A stretch of DNA of 64,000 nt from an uncultured beta proteobacterium (GTDB lineage: Bacteria > Pseudomonadota > Gammaproteobacteria > Burkholderiales > SG8-39): the NCBI GenBank assembly GCA_903928055.1, contig CAIYPG010000118.1, positions 1 to 64,000 of the forward strand, read 5' to 3'. Position 1 is the stretch's first letter; each line of letters begins with the position of its first letter. Below the pieces are notes generated by a model. It was not told where the DNA came from and ran no database searches. It saw nothing but the letters and a program-made list of their open reading frames with translations. Below, one piece after another: positions 1 through 8,464 of the stretch. Position numbers and translations under genes: made by a program.

Positions 1-92
1 ACGTTCAAAACAGACGAAAGGAGGCGAAGCGACGGCCGCCTACATAGACTTATCCACAACAACGTAGCAGAATTCTTCCTTAAACCAGTGGC

Positions 93-620
93 TCAGAATT
101 CAGCATGAACACTGGCCCAGTTTGCTCCGTGAATCAACACCTTGGTGAAGAAAACCTCTACAAGTGGCAAGGTTTTCTGCAGAAACGCGTCGGGCCGAAC
201 CAGCGGAATCCGGAAGAACAGATAGTGATGCAACAGCGTTTCGTACCAGGGCTTAGCCTGCTTGCGCAGCCGAACGCGCAAATCATTGCGCACCGCTGCA
301 GTCTCAGGCGCAAGAAGCTGGTTGTGGCGCATGAACTGGATCAATTCCTCAGCTTCGTCGAGGACAGGCTTCAGCGTTGTTTCTTCCGACACCCGTGCAA
401 TGAGCGACTGCGCATCAAGGTGTTCAGACCAGCGTGACAGCAACTCGAACTCCAGCCATCCAATTTCGAAAAACTGGTTCCTGACCGGATCGTGAATCCG
501 CCAACTCGGTGAGCCATCATGATGCCGCGGCCCCGGGAGGAGCTTGAGATCCTCACGGATCAGCGGCAGGGGCAGCAGCTTTGGTCCGTCATCCGAACCG
601 GTAGTCTGGACCGGCGTCAT
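93..620 (-). pseudogene. Truncated PqqD-like / M50 peptidase-type protein (N-terminal fragment)
   Basis: 175 residues. The first ~100 residues resemble the PqqD-like N-terminal domain of large membrane M50-type peptide metalloproteases, with the characteristic stretch LLPGPRHHDGSPSWRIHDP and then FEIGWLEFELLSRW. After FFRIPLVRPDAF, where family members (about 700 residues) continue into membrane helices and an HExxH site, this frame runs into non-hydrophobic sequence and a TGA. Neither of the other two frames restores a membrane segment before position 1. It lies 43 bp downstream of the TlpA-like gene on the same strand. I infer a 5' remnant of a peptide-maturation or export gene cut by rearrangement. 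A shorter free-standing PqqD-like protein is less likely. Confidence 0.5.
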
Positions 621-663
621 TCAGGACTCGGGATAGGGCACGTGAACATCCTCTGCAAGCAAC

Positions 664-1164
664 CTAAGCCGGCTCTTTCAGCTTTTGTTCCAGAAGTGCG
701 TGAAACTGGCGCATGTCCGGGGAACCCATGTACTGCTTTACGATGCGCCCCTGCTTGTCAATCAGGAAGCTGGTTGGAGTAAGGCTCACCGTGCCAAATT
801 CCCTGGCCACATCACCCTGCACATCCAACGCCACCTTGAACGGCAACGCATTCTTCTGCGAATAGGTCAGAACATGATTGGGCGGATCGTAATCCATGGC
901 AACTGCGATGGTCTCAAATCCCTGGCCGCGGTATTTGTTGTAAGTCTCAATGACCTTGGGCATGTCTTCAACACACGTCACGCAGGACGTGGCCCAGAAT
1001 TCCACCAGCACCACCTTGCCGCGCAAATCACTGGTCGCAATGTTTTCACCGGCGAGGGTCTTGAATCTGACTTCAGGAGCCCGCGGCAATTCAAAAAACC
1101 AAAGGTAGCCCGCCAAGGCGACGGCCGCGGCAACCGCAATGAAACTGATGTGGCGTATTGTCAT
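664..1164 (-). CDS. TlpA/ResA-like thioredoxin-fold protein, membrane anchored
   Basis: 166 residues. One N-terminal membrane segment (about residues 6-23) is followed by an AhpC/TSA-Redoxin type thioredoxin fold facing the periplasm. The active-site stretch is WATSCVTCVEDMP: a CxxC pair (CVTC) in place of the usual CxPC, with the Pro after the pair shifted. The cis-Pro loop is visible as LTPTSFLIDKQG. The family reduces or isomerises periplasmic disulfides, for example in cytochrome c maturation; the partner here is unknown. It is divergent from the DUF4197 gene, with starts only 36 bp apart, and sits upstream of the truncated PqqD-like fragment on the same strand. Confidence 0.8.
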   Translation of the reverse strand: MTIRHISFIAVAAAVALAGYLWFFELPRAPEVRFKTLAGENIATSDLRGKVVLVEFWATSCVTCVEDMPKVIETYNKYRGQGFETIAVAMDYDPPNHVLTYSQKNALPFKVALDVQGDVAREFGTVSLTPTSFLIDKQGRIVKQYMGSPDMRQFHALLEQKLKEPA

Positions 1165-1200
1165 GGTTCACACAAGACCCAAACGAAGGGGGAGCATGCA

Positions 1201-1926
1201 ATGAGGCCCATCATTCTGAGACTTTTTCGGACATATGTCATCTTCGCAACCTGTGTGGCAACCGGCATACTTGTCACGCCCCCCAAAGCCGCATTCGCTG
1301 TCGGCCTGGACAGCCTCACCAACCGGGACGCTGTGGCGGGTCTGAAGGAGGCCCTTACCCGCGGGTCCCAAGCTGCAATAAGGCAGCTTGGTGCGGAAAA
1401 TGGCTTCTTCGGCAATGACAAGGTCAAGATTCCGCTGCCGGAATCACTGCAAAAAGCCGAGGCCATGATGCGCCGCTTCGGCATGGGCAATCAGGCCGAT
1501 GATCTGGTGTTGCGCATGAATCGGGCGGCGGAGGCCGCCATGCCCGAAGCCCAAGCCATGCTGGTCAATGCCGTCAAGCAGATGTCCGTGCAAGATGCCA
1601 AGGGCATACTCACTGGCGGTGATGACGCCGCCACCCAGTATTTCCGGCGCACCACTTCGGAGCCGCTGGGGCAGAAATTCCTGCCCATCGTCAAGAAGGC
1701 CACCGCCAAGGTAAAGCTGGCCGAACGCTATAACGCGTTCGCCGAAACCGGTTCGCGATTCGGACTGGTCAAACAGGAGGATGCCAATCTAGAGAATTAC
1801 ATCACCCGCAAGGCACTCGATGGTCTGTATGTGGTCATCGCGGAGGAGGAAAAGAAAATCCGCGCCGACCCCGTTGGCTCGGCCTCAGACATCATCAAGA
1901 AGGTATTCGTCGCTCTGGGCCGCTAG
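1201..1926 (+). CDS. DUF4197 family exported protein
   Basis: 241 residues. ATG at 1201 is chosen because it follows a good Shine-Dalgarno run (aaggggga at 1185-1192) and gives a proper signal peptide (hydrophobic residues ~9-30, ending near AFA). The open frame extends further upstream only because it is antisense to the TlpA gene. The mature part matches the DUF4197 family: LTNRDAVAGLKEALTRGSQ, then IPLPESLQKAE, MNRAAEAAMPEA and a C-terminal DGLYVVIAEEEKKIR segment followed by an amphipathic helix. The family is widespread in proteobacteria, probably periplasmic, and has no established biochemical function. Confidence 0.85.
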   Translation: MRPIILRLFRTYVIFATCVATGILVTPPKAAFAVGLDSLTNRDAVAGLKEALTRGSQAAIRQLGAENGFFGNDKVKIPLPESLQKAEAMMRRFGMGNQADDLVLRMNRAAEAAMPEAQAMLVNAVKQMSVQDAKGILTGGDDAATQYFRRTTSEPLGQKFLPIVKKATAKVKLAERYNAFAETGSRFGLVKQEDANLENYITRKALDGLYVVIAEEEKKIRADPVGSASDIIKKVFVALGR

Positions 1927-1937
1927 CGGGGGGAGAC

Positions 1938-2594
1938 TCAGCGAAAGATTTCCGTGCCCGCGCCGCGCGCTTCGCTTTCATGCAGTGCGCGCCAGATGAC
2001 TGCGGCCACCTTGACCAGCCCCGTCCGCGACAACAGGCCCTCCTCGCCGTAATCCCCGGACTCGGTGCAAACGCTGCGGTAATCAACAATCGGCAGCTGC
2101 GCCTCGATCGCCAACCGGATGATCCGGTCATTGAAGATCGCGAGCGCCGCCGCAGCAGCGCGCTGCCGTACCGGATTTGCATAGCGGGGTTGGTACATGG
2201 TGCAGACCACCGTCGGCAGGCCGGTGCGCCGCGCCGTCCTGATAAGGGCATCCATGACGCCCTCAAACTGGTCAGCCGCAAAGGACAGCCGTGCCAGTGC
2301 GCTTTCATACGAATCCGGCCGTCCTTCAAGCAACTGGCTGCTCTGGATGGCACGATTGCCCTCAACTGAAATGACCACATGGCTGGCCCCAGCCGGAAAC
2401 TCCGCCAGTCGCGAGTGATTGATAACATCATCAGCGCGGATTATAGATAGACGCCAGGGTTCCTCTATATTTGGTAATAATTGTTTTTCCAGCATACCCG
2501 GGCCTCGATCGCTGATTGACGGCATGTTGCCCAGCGAATCACCCAACAGGACGATGTGCGGAATTGATGCATGCTTGTCGGCTGAAGAACTCAT
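1938..2594 (-). CDS. SGNH/GDSL-type hydrolase-like protein
   Basis: 218 residues with no signal peptide. Block I is present as VLLGDSLG (nucleophile Ser, residue ~20). A block III-like SVEGNR supplies the oxyanion-hole Asn. The C-terminal region where SGNH enzymes carry DxxH reads EEGLLSRTGLVKVAA and has no His, so the catalytic triad appears incomplete or rearranged. Some SGNH subfamilies likewise lack the block V His. It lies 22 bp downstream of polA on the same strand, so it is probably co-transcribed. The substrate cannot be predicted. Confidence 0.7.
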   Translation of the reverse strand: MSSSADKHASIPHIVLLGDSLGNMPSISDRGPGMLEKQLLPNIEEPWRLSIIRADDVINHSRLAEFPAGASHVVISVEGNRAIQSSQLLEGRPDSYESALARLSFAADQFEGVMDALIRTARRTGLPTVVCTMYQPRYANPVRQRAAAAALAIFNDRIIRLAIEAQLPIVDYRSVCTESGDYGEEGLLSRTGLVKVAAVIWRALHESEARGAGTEIFR

Positions 2595-2616
2595 GGCGGA
2601 GATCTCAAGTCCTGTA

Positions 2617-5394
2617 CTAGTGCGCTTTTTCCCAGTTTGGCCCCGTGCCCACGTCCACCACCAGCGGCGTCCTCAGGGTGGCAACATTGCACATCAGGCC
2701 GGGCATATCATGCCTCACACGCACCAGTTCCTGCTCGGGCACTTCCAGCACCAGCTCATCGTGCACCTGCATGACCAGACGCGAAGCCAGCCGCTCGCGT
2801 TCAAGCCACCCCTGCACCGCGATCATCGCCAACTTGATCAAGTCGGCCGCGGTTCCCTGCATCGGCGCATTGATGGCGGCACGCTCGGCATTGCCACGAC
2901 GTGCGGCATTCGACGAGCGGATTTCCGGCAGCCACAATCGTCGTCCGAACACCGTCTCGACATAGCCACGCTCCTTGGCCAGCGCGCGCGTCTCGTCCAT
3001 ATAGCGTTTTACCGCGGGATAGCGGGTGAAGTAGCTTGAGATATAGGCCTGCGCCGTTGCGCGCTCCAGCCCAAGCTGCTGCGCCAGACCAAAGGCCGAC
3101 ATGCCGTAAATGAGGCCGAAATTGATGGTCTTGGCATAGCGTCGCTCCTCCGCAGTCACATCCTGCAGCGGCCGGCCGAAGACTTCCGAGGCCGTGGCGC
3201 GATGAATGTCCTCTCCAGCGGCAAAAGCGCGCAGCAGACTCTCGTCCCCCGAAATGTGCGCCATGATGCGCAATTCGATCTGCGAATAATCCGCAGATAC
3301 GATCACCGATCCCGGCGGCGCAACGAAGGCCTCCCGGATGCGTCGCCCTTCCTGGGTGCGTACCGGAATGTTCTGCAGATTGGGGTCATTGGACGCAAGG
3401 CGCCCGGTAACCGCTGTGGCCTGACCGTAGTTGGTATGCACGCGACCAGTCTTGGCATTGACCATGCGCGGCAGCTTGTCGGCGTAGGTTGATTTGAGCT
3501 TGGCGATTTCGCGATAGTCGAGGAGGATTTTTGCCAGCGGATGATCCAGCGCCAGCCTTGCCAGCACTTCCTCGTCGGTGGAAGGGGCGCCCGAAGGCGT
3601 TTTCTTGACCACCGGCATGCCCTTTTTCTCGAAGAAGATTTCGGCGATCTGCTTGGGCGAATTGAGATTGAACGGCTGCCCCGCCTCGATATGGGCCTTC
3701 GATTCCAGTTCGAGCATTTTCTGGCCGAGTTCATGGCCCTGCGCGGACAGCAGCTCGGCATCAATCAGAACACCATTGCGTTCGATGCGGAACAGCACCT
3801 CGCGCACCGGCATCTCGATCCCCTCGTACACGTGGCGCAGCTTTTCGTCAGCGGCAATGCGCGGATGCATGGCAAGGTGCAACTGCAGTGTGATATCGGC
3901 ATCCTCGGCGGCGTATTCCGTGGCGCGCGCCACGTCAACCTGGCTGAAGCCGATCCGCTTTGCCCCGGTTCCGGTCACCTCGTCGTAAGTAATGGTCTTG
4001 GCGCCCAGGAGGCGTTCCGCCATTGAGTCCATGTCATGGCGCTGGTGGCTTTCGAGCACATAGGACTCGAGCAGAGTGTCATGCACAAAGCCGGCAAGCG
4101 CCACACCATGGTTGGCCAGCACATGCTGGTCATATTTGGCGTTCTGTCCAATCTTGCCGGCCCGGGTATTCTCCAGCCAGGGTCTGAGCATCGCAAGCGC
4201 ACGTTCGATGCCGATCTGCTCGGGAGCACCGGCGTAATCATGCGCAAGCGGCACATAGGCGGCGTGTCCCGCCTCAATGGAGAAAGACATCCCCACCAGT
4301 TGCGCCGTCATCGGATCCAGTCCGGTGGTCTCGGTATCAAAGGACACCAAGGCCGCCGATTCGAACCGCGCGATCCAGCGCGCAAGCGCCTCTTCGGTCA
4401 CCACGGTTTCGTAATCCCGGGTAGTCACGGCCTGTGCCCGTGCCACTTCATTCAGAGGGGCCGCCATTCCCTGCGAAGAACCACGCACAGCGGGAGCAGA
4501 TGCGGCCGCCTCAGGTTCCGCCGTGCCCGATGTGACCTCCTTCAGCCAGCTCTTGAATCCGAAACGTGCGAACAGTTCGGCGAGCCGGGCATTGTCACGC
4601 GCCTTGAGCACCAGATCGTCAGCCGCGACCGGCAGCGGGACATCGCGATCGACTGTCACCAGCTTGCGCCCCGTCGGCAGCCAGTCAAGCGCCTTGCGCA
4701 GGTTCTCGCCAACCACCCCGCCGATTTCACCGGCATGCACAACGATGTGATCCAGCGTGCCGTATTGCTCCAGCCATTTCACGGCGGTCTTGGGGCCGAC
4801 CTTGCTGACGCCGGGCACATTGTCCACCGCATCACCGACCAGCGTGAAGTAGTCGATCATGCGCTCGGGCAGCACGCCGAATTTGGCCTTTACGCCAGGA
4901 ATGTCCAGCCTTTCGTTCGACATGGTATTGATCAGCGTGGTCTGCGAAGTGACCAGTTGCGCCAGATCCTTGTCACCGGTGGAAATGACGCATTGCATGC
5001 CGCGTGCTTCAGCCTGTTTTGCCAGCGTGCCAATGACATCGTCGGCCTCCACGCCCTCGATCGCCAGCAGCGGCCACCCTTGGGCCTTGATGCATTCATG
5101 CAGCGGCTCGATCTGCCGCGCAAGCTCCTCGGGCATGGAGGGCCGATTAGCCTTGTACTCTGGATAGATGTCGTCACGGAAAGTCTTGCCCTTGGCGTCG
5201 AACACGCAGGCGCAATACACTTTGCCACCCTCCGCATCTTCCACCTTGTAGTCGGCCAGCAGCCGACGTAGCATGTTCAGGACACCGTAGATCGCACCGG
5301 TCGGTTCACCCGCGGCATTCCGCAAATCGGGCATGGCATGAAATGCCCGATAAAGGTACGAAGAACCGTCGACGAGAACGAGCGTTTTGCTCAA
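2617..5394 (-). CDS. polA: DNA polymerase I
   Basis: 925 residues from a TTG at 5394, which gives the family N-terminus SKTLVLVDGSSYLYRAFHAM; an in-frame ATG at 5433 would add 13 residues. Three domains are present. The 5'-3' nuclease covers ~1-300. An apparently active 3'-5' exonuclease has FDTETTGLDP, QNAKYD and YAAEDADITL. The polymerase carries motif A DYSQIELRIMAHISGDE, motif B RRYAKTINFGLIYGMSAFG and motif C MQVHDELVLE. It performs Okazaki-fragment maturation and repair synthesis. Its start is only 12 bp from the divergent LOG-family gene. Confidence 0.97.
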   Translation of the reverse strand: MSKTLVLVDGSSYLYRAFHAMPDLRNAAGEPTGAIYGVLNMLRRLLADYKVEDAEGGKVYCACVFDAKGKTFRDDIYPEYKANRPSMPEELARQIEPLHECIKAQGWPLLAIEGVEADDVIGTLAKQAEARGMQCVISTGDKDLAQLVTSQTTLINTMSNERLDIPGVKAKFGVLPERMIDYFTLVGDAVDNVPGVSKVGPKTAVKWLEQYGTLDHIVVHAGEIGGVVGENLRKALDWLPTGRKLVTVDRDVPLPVAADDLVLKARDNARLAELFARFGFKSWLKEVTSGTAEPEAAASAPAVRGSSQGMAAPLNEVARAQAVTTRDYETVVTEEALARWIARFESAALVSFDTETTGLDPMTAQLVGMSFSIEAGHAAYVPLAHDYAGAPEQIGIERALAMLRPWLENTRAGKIGQNAKYDQHVLANHGVALAGFVHDTLLESYVLESHQRHDMDSMAERLLGAKTITYDEVTGTGAKRIGFSQVDVARATEYAAEDADITLQLHLAMHPRIAADEKLRHVYEGIEMPVREVLFRIERNGVLIDAELLSAQGHELGQKMLELESKAHIEAGQPFNLNSPKQIAEIFFEKKGMPVVKKTPSGAPSTDEEVLARLALDHPLAKILLDYREIAKLKSTYADKLPRMVNAKTGRVHTNYGQATAVTGRLASNDPNLQNIPVRTQEGRRIREAFVAPPGSVIVSADYSQIELRIMAHISGDESLLRAFAAGEDIHRATASEVFGRPLQDVTAEERRYAKTINFGLIYGMSAFGLAQQLGLERATAQAYISSYFTRYPAVKRYMDETRALAKERGYVETVFGRRLWLPEIRSSNAARRGNAERAAINAPMQGTAADLIKLAMIAVQGWLERERLASRLVMQVHDELVLEVPEQELVRVRHDMPGLMCNVATLRTPLVVDVGTGPNWEKAH

Positions 5395-5406
5395 GAGGAA
5401 AAGCCC

Positions 5407-6132
5407 GTGACCCAGAAAATTCCGAAGCCGCATGACTCCGGTGTTGAACTTCAGGCCTACACCGCGCGCGAGGCCTGGCACCTGTTCGGCATTATGTCAG
5501 AATTTGTCGATGCCACTGAGCGCATGGCCAACATCCAGCCGGCGGTCAGCCTGTTCGGCAGCGCACGCCTTGCCCCGGACCATCCCTATTGCATGCTTGC
5601 CGAAAAAGTCTCACGGCTGCTCTCCGACGCCGGCTTTGCCGTGATCTCCGGCGGCGGGCCCGGCATCATGGAAGCCTCGAACAAGGGCGCGCATTTCGGC
5701 AAGTCACCCTCTGTCGGACTCAACATCGAACTCCCGCGCGAAGAGTTCGGCAACACCTACCAAGATATCAGCCTGGCTTTCCGCCACTTTTTTGCGCGCA
5801 AGGCGATGTTCGTGAAATTCTCAGTCGCCTACATCGTGTTGCCCGGCGGCTTCGGCACGCTCGACGAACTCACGGAATGCCTGACACTGGTCCAGACCGG
5901 GAAAAGTGCCAACATCCCCATCATCCTCGTGCAGGCGCCTTTCTGGAACGGCCTGCTGTCATGGATGCGCGACCGCCTGGTGGGTGAAGGCATGATCTCC
6001 GCAACCGACATGGACCTGATCCAGGTGATCGACGATCCCGAAGGAATCGTCGAGGCCATTTTCAAGCATTACGAGCATCGCAGCTTCGCTCCGCTGGCAG
6101 CGGAACGCGAAACCATGCTGCTCAACCTCTAG
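5407..6132 (+). CDS. LOG-family protein (TIGR00730, putative cytokinin riboside 5'-monophosphate phosphoribohydrolase)
   Basis: 241 residues from GTG at 5407, preceded by aagagga (5393-5399) at good spacing. The Rossmann-like fold carries the hallmark motif PGGFGTLDELTE, and also VISGGGPGIMEASNKGA for phosphate binding. LOG enzymes remove ribose 5-phosphate from nucleotide monophosphates; many bacterial members were first annotated as lysine decarboxylases. The protein belongs to the longer, ~240-residue LOG branch common in proteobacteria. It is divergent from polA and heads a rightward run with DUF2782, thrB and a BPSS1780-family gene, as in other betaproteobacteria. Confidence 0.88.
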   Translation: MTQKIPKPHDSGVELQAYTAREAWHLFGIMSEFVDATERMANIQPAVSLFGSARLAPDHPYCMLAEKVSRLLSDAGFAVISGGGPGIMEASNKGAHFGKSPSVGLNIELPREEFGNTYQDISLAFRHFFARKAMFVKFSVAYIVLPGGFGTLDELTECLTLVQTGKSANIPIILVQAPFWNGLLSWMRDRLVGEGMISATDMDLIQVIDDPEGIVEAIFKHYEHRSFAPLAAERETMLLNL

Positions 6133-6191
6133 GGTCAGTTTGCATGTCAATCTGTTACACTTTGGACCCAATATCTTCCGACTGCGCCGTC

Positions 6192-6506
6192 ATGCTTCGC
6201 CGCGTCCTTTTCTGCCTCACACTCGCCATGCCGCTGTTCGCAGGCGCCCAGCCCAAACTGGAGCCCCTGCCCGCTCCGCCGCCGCCGCCAGGTACGGCCA
6301 ATGCACCCGGTGACGAGCAGATCACCATCGCCCCCGGACCGAATGACCTGGTGGAGGAATTGATCATTGACGGCCAGCGCTCGCTGAAAGTGACCCAACC
6401 CGATGGCAGCGTTTATTACCTGATGCAGGATCAGCGCGATGCCGGTGTGCGTTCATCAACCGACAGCGGTATTCGCGTGCCCCTTTGGGTGATCAAGCAG
6501 TTCTGA
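6192..6506 (+). CDS. DUF2782 domain protein, exported
   Basis: 104 residues from ATG 6192, chosen because it begins a signal peptide (LRRVLFCLTLAMPLFAGAQ) with cleavage after AGA. A Pro-rich linker follows, then the DUF2782 core around EELIIDGQRSLKVTQPDGS and VYYLMQDQRD. The family is small and periplasmic, found mainly in betaproteobacteria between polA/LOG and thrB. No function is known. The gene lies 59 bp after the LOG gene and 66 bp before thrB, so it is likely in the same operon. Confidence 0.8.
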   Translation: MLRRVLFCLTLAMPLFAGAQPKLEPLPAPPPPPGTANAPGDEQITIAPGPNDLVEELIIDGQRSLKVTQPDGSVYYLMQDQRDAGVRSSTDSGIRVPLWVIKQF

Positions 6507-6572
6507 ATTTGAGCACGGTCTCCCTGCGCACCGGGGACCATCCCATCAGCGGGCCTTCTACCTGAATGCATC

Positions 6573-7514
6573 ATGTCGGTATTCACCACAGTTACACCGG
6601 AAGCGCTTTCGCTATGGCTGCGTCGCTACACCATTGGCTCCCTGGTCGACCTGAAGGGCATTGCCGAAGGCATAGAAAACACCAACTACTTCGTCACCAC
6701 CAGCCAGGGCCGCTACGTGCTCACGCTGTTCGAGCGGCTCGGATCCGAGGAACTGCCGTTTTACGTCAATCTCATGTCACACCTCGCGCGCCATGGTGTC
6801 CCCTGTCCGGCGCCGATTCCCGACCGCAATGGCGCGCTCTTCGGCGTGCTGAATGGCAAACCCGCCGCCCTGGTCACCAGACTGTCCGGCAGACCCGTTC
6901 TTGATCCTGAGGAGCGGCATTGCGCACGCCTTGGAGCCGTGCTCGCTGACATGCACCAGGCCGCCCTGTCCTACGCCGGTCGCCTCGACAATCCGCGCGG
7001 GCTCTCCTGGTGGCGCGAAACCGCACCCAAGGTCACGCCGTTCCTTGATGAACCACGTCGTGCGCTGCTCACCACCGAACTCCGGGAACAATCCTCGCAG
7101 AATTGGCGCGAATTGCCGCGCGGCCCCGTGCATGCCGACCTCTTCCGTGACAATGTCCTCTGGGAAAGCGAAGGCACCCTCGGTGGCGTGATTGACTTCT
7201 ACTTCGCAGGCATCGATACCCTGCTGTTTGACGTCGCGGTGACAGTCAATGACTGGTGCATAACCCCCGAAGGGGAAATCGAGCCAAGGCGTTACCGGGC
7301 GCTGATTTCGGCCTATCGGGCAGTGCGCGAATTCAATGCCGCGGAGCACGCCGCGTGGCCGCACATGCTGCGCGCCGCAGCGCTGCGTTTCTGGCTGTCC
7401 CGACTGTTCGACTTCTACCTGCCTCGCAAGGGTGAATTGACGCACACTCACGATCCGGAACATTTTCGGCGCATTCTCGAAGCACGGCGGGCACATACGC
7501 CCGCGCTGGGCTGA
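6573..7514 (+). CDS. thrB: Homoserine kinase (type II, aminoglycoside phosphotransferase fold)
   Basis: 313 residues, the usual length for the ThrB_alt family. The APH-type kinase motifs are visible: GIENTNYFV in the N-lobe, the catalytic loop VHADLFRDNVLW (Asp and Asn for phosphotransfer and Mg) and the Mg-binding VIDFYFAG. The enzyme phosphorylates homoserine to O-phosphohomoserine on the threonine branch of aspartate-family synthesis, in the cytoplasm. It is followed 2 bp later by the BPSS1780-family membrane gene, so the two are translationally close. Confidence 0.95.
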   Translation: MSVFTTVTPEALSLWLRRYTIGSLVDLKGIAEGIENTNYFVTTSQGRYVLTLFERLGSEELPFYVNLMSHLARHGVPCPAPIPDRNGALFGVLNGKPAALVTRLSGRPVLDPEERHCARLGAVLADMHQAALSYAGRLDNPRGLSWWRETAPKVTPFLDEPRRALLTTELREQSSQNWRELPRGPVHADLFRDNVLWESEGTLGGVIDFYFAGIDTLLFDVAVTVNDWCITPEGEIEPRRYRALISAYRAVREFNAAEHAAWPHMLRAAALRFWLSRLFDFYLPRKGELTHTHDPEHFRRILEARRAHTPALG

Positions 7515-7516
7515 AC

Positions 7517-8338
7517 ATGCGCATCGTACCCGCCCGACACGGTGTTCTCTGGCTGCAGCAGGGTTGGAAACTGTTCCGAAAAAGCCCCGCGGCATGGATT
7601 TTCCTGTCGCTCGGGCTGCTCCTTGCCACCGGGTTTATCAATTTGATCCCCTGGGTGGGCCCGGCTCTTGCCACCGCCCTGATCCCCGTTTTTTCGGTCA
7701 GCTTCATGGCGGCCTGCGCGACCGCCGCAGGTGACGGCACCCTGCGTCCGGGACTGCTGCTGGAAGGATTCCGCCAGGGCGGTACACCGCTTTACGTGCT
7801 GTGCGGGCTTTACCTCATGGCCATGTTAATGGCCCTGGGACTGTCGACTTTGGCCGACAATGGAGTGATGTTGCGCTGGATGCTGCTGAGCGAGCGTCCA
7901 CCGGATGCCGCCATTCTTGATGGCAGCCTGGCCGGTGCACTGGCGCTGGCCGCGCTGGCGACAACACCGGTCTTGATGGCTTTCTGGTTCGCGCCCGTTC
8001 TGGTCGCCTGGCAGAACATCGGGGCTGCGCAGGCGCTGTTCTACAGTTTCTTTGCGAGCCTTCGCAACTGGCGGGCATTCGCGGTCTACGCGGGAAGCCT
8101 TGGCGCCATCGGATTCAGCGTCTCCCTGTTTCTGACCGCTCTGGTGCCCCTGCTCAAAGGCGGCGCCGGGGAAGGTCTGATTGTCATGCTCCCGACAGTC
8201 CTGGTGATGTTGAATGTGATGTTCCTGCCGGTGCTGTTTGCCAGCTTTTATTTCAGCTATCTGGATATTTTTCCCGATGAGGGTCCGGATGATCTGGATG
8301 ACCCGCTCCCGGGTTCAGCCGACCAGACACCAGGGTAG
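7517..8338 (+). CDS. BPSS1780-family integral membrane protein
   Basis: 273 residues with about six hydrophobic segments (roughly 27-50, 53-75, 95-117, 140-165, 188-212, 220-250) and an acidic, soluble tail (DEGPDDLDDP). The N-terminus GVLWLQQGWKLFRKSPAAW matches the betaproteobacterial family named after BPSS1780, which is typically encoded next to thrB. The function is unknown. The gene begins 2 bp after the thrB stop, indicating co-translation. Confidence 0.8.
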   Translation: MRIVPARHGVLWLQQGWKLFRKSPAAWIFLSLGLLLATGFINLIPWVGPALATALIPVFSVSFMAACATAAGDGTLRPGLLLEGFRQGGTPLYVLCGLYLMAMLMALGLSTLADNGVMLRWMLLSERPPDAAILDGSLAGALALAALATTPVLMAFWFAPVLVAWQNIGAAQALFYSFFASLRNWRAFAVYAGSLGAIGFSVSLFLTALVPLLKGGAGEGLIVMLPTVLVMLNVMFLPVLFASFYFSYLDIFPDEGPDDLDDPLPGSADQTPG

Positions 8339-8464
8339 AGAGTCTCAACGGACAGAGCACGCGTTTTCTGAACACATTTGATTCGGAGCCGTCCAACGTG
8401 TGCATCAGCAAGCCGCTACAGGCTGGTAGAATCATTCAATAAATCAAACCCTTCGGAAGCCGCC

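Noticed and set aside
685-1200. N-terminal extension of the DUF4197 gene
   Set aside because: Antisense to the TlpA-like gene and unlike the family; the signal peptide and Shine-Dalgarno support a start at 1201.
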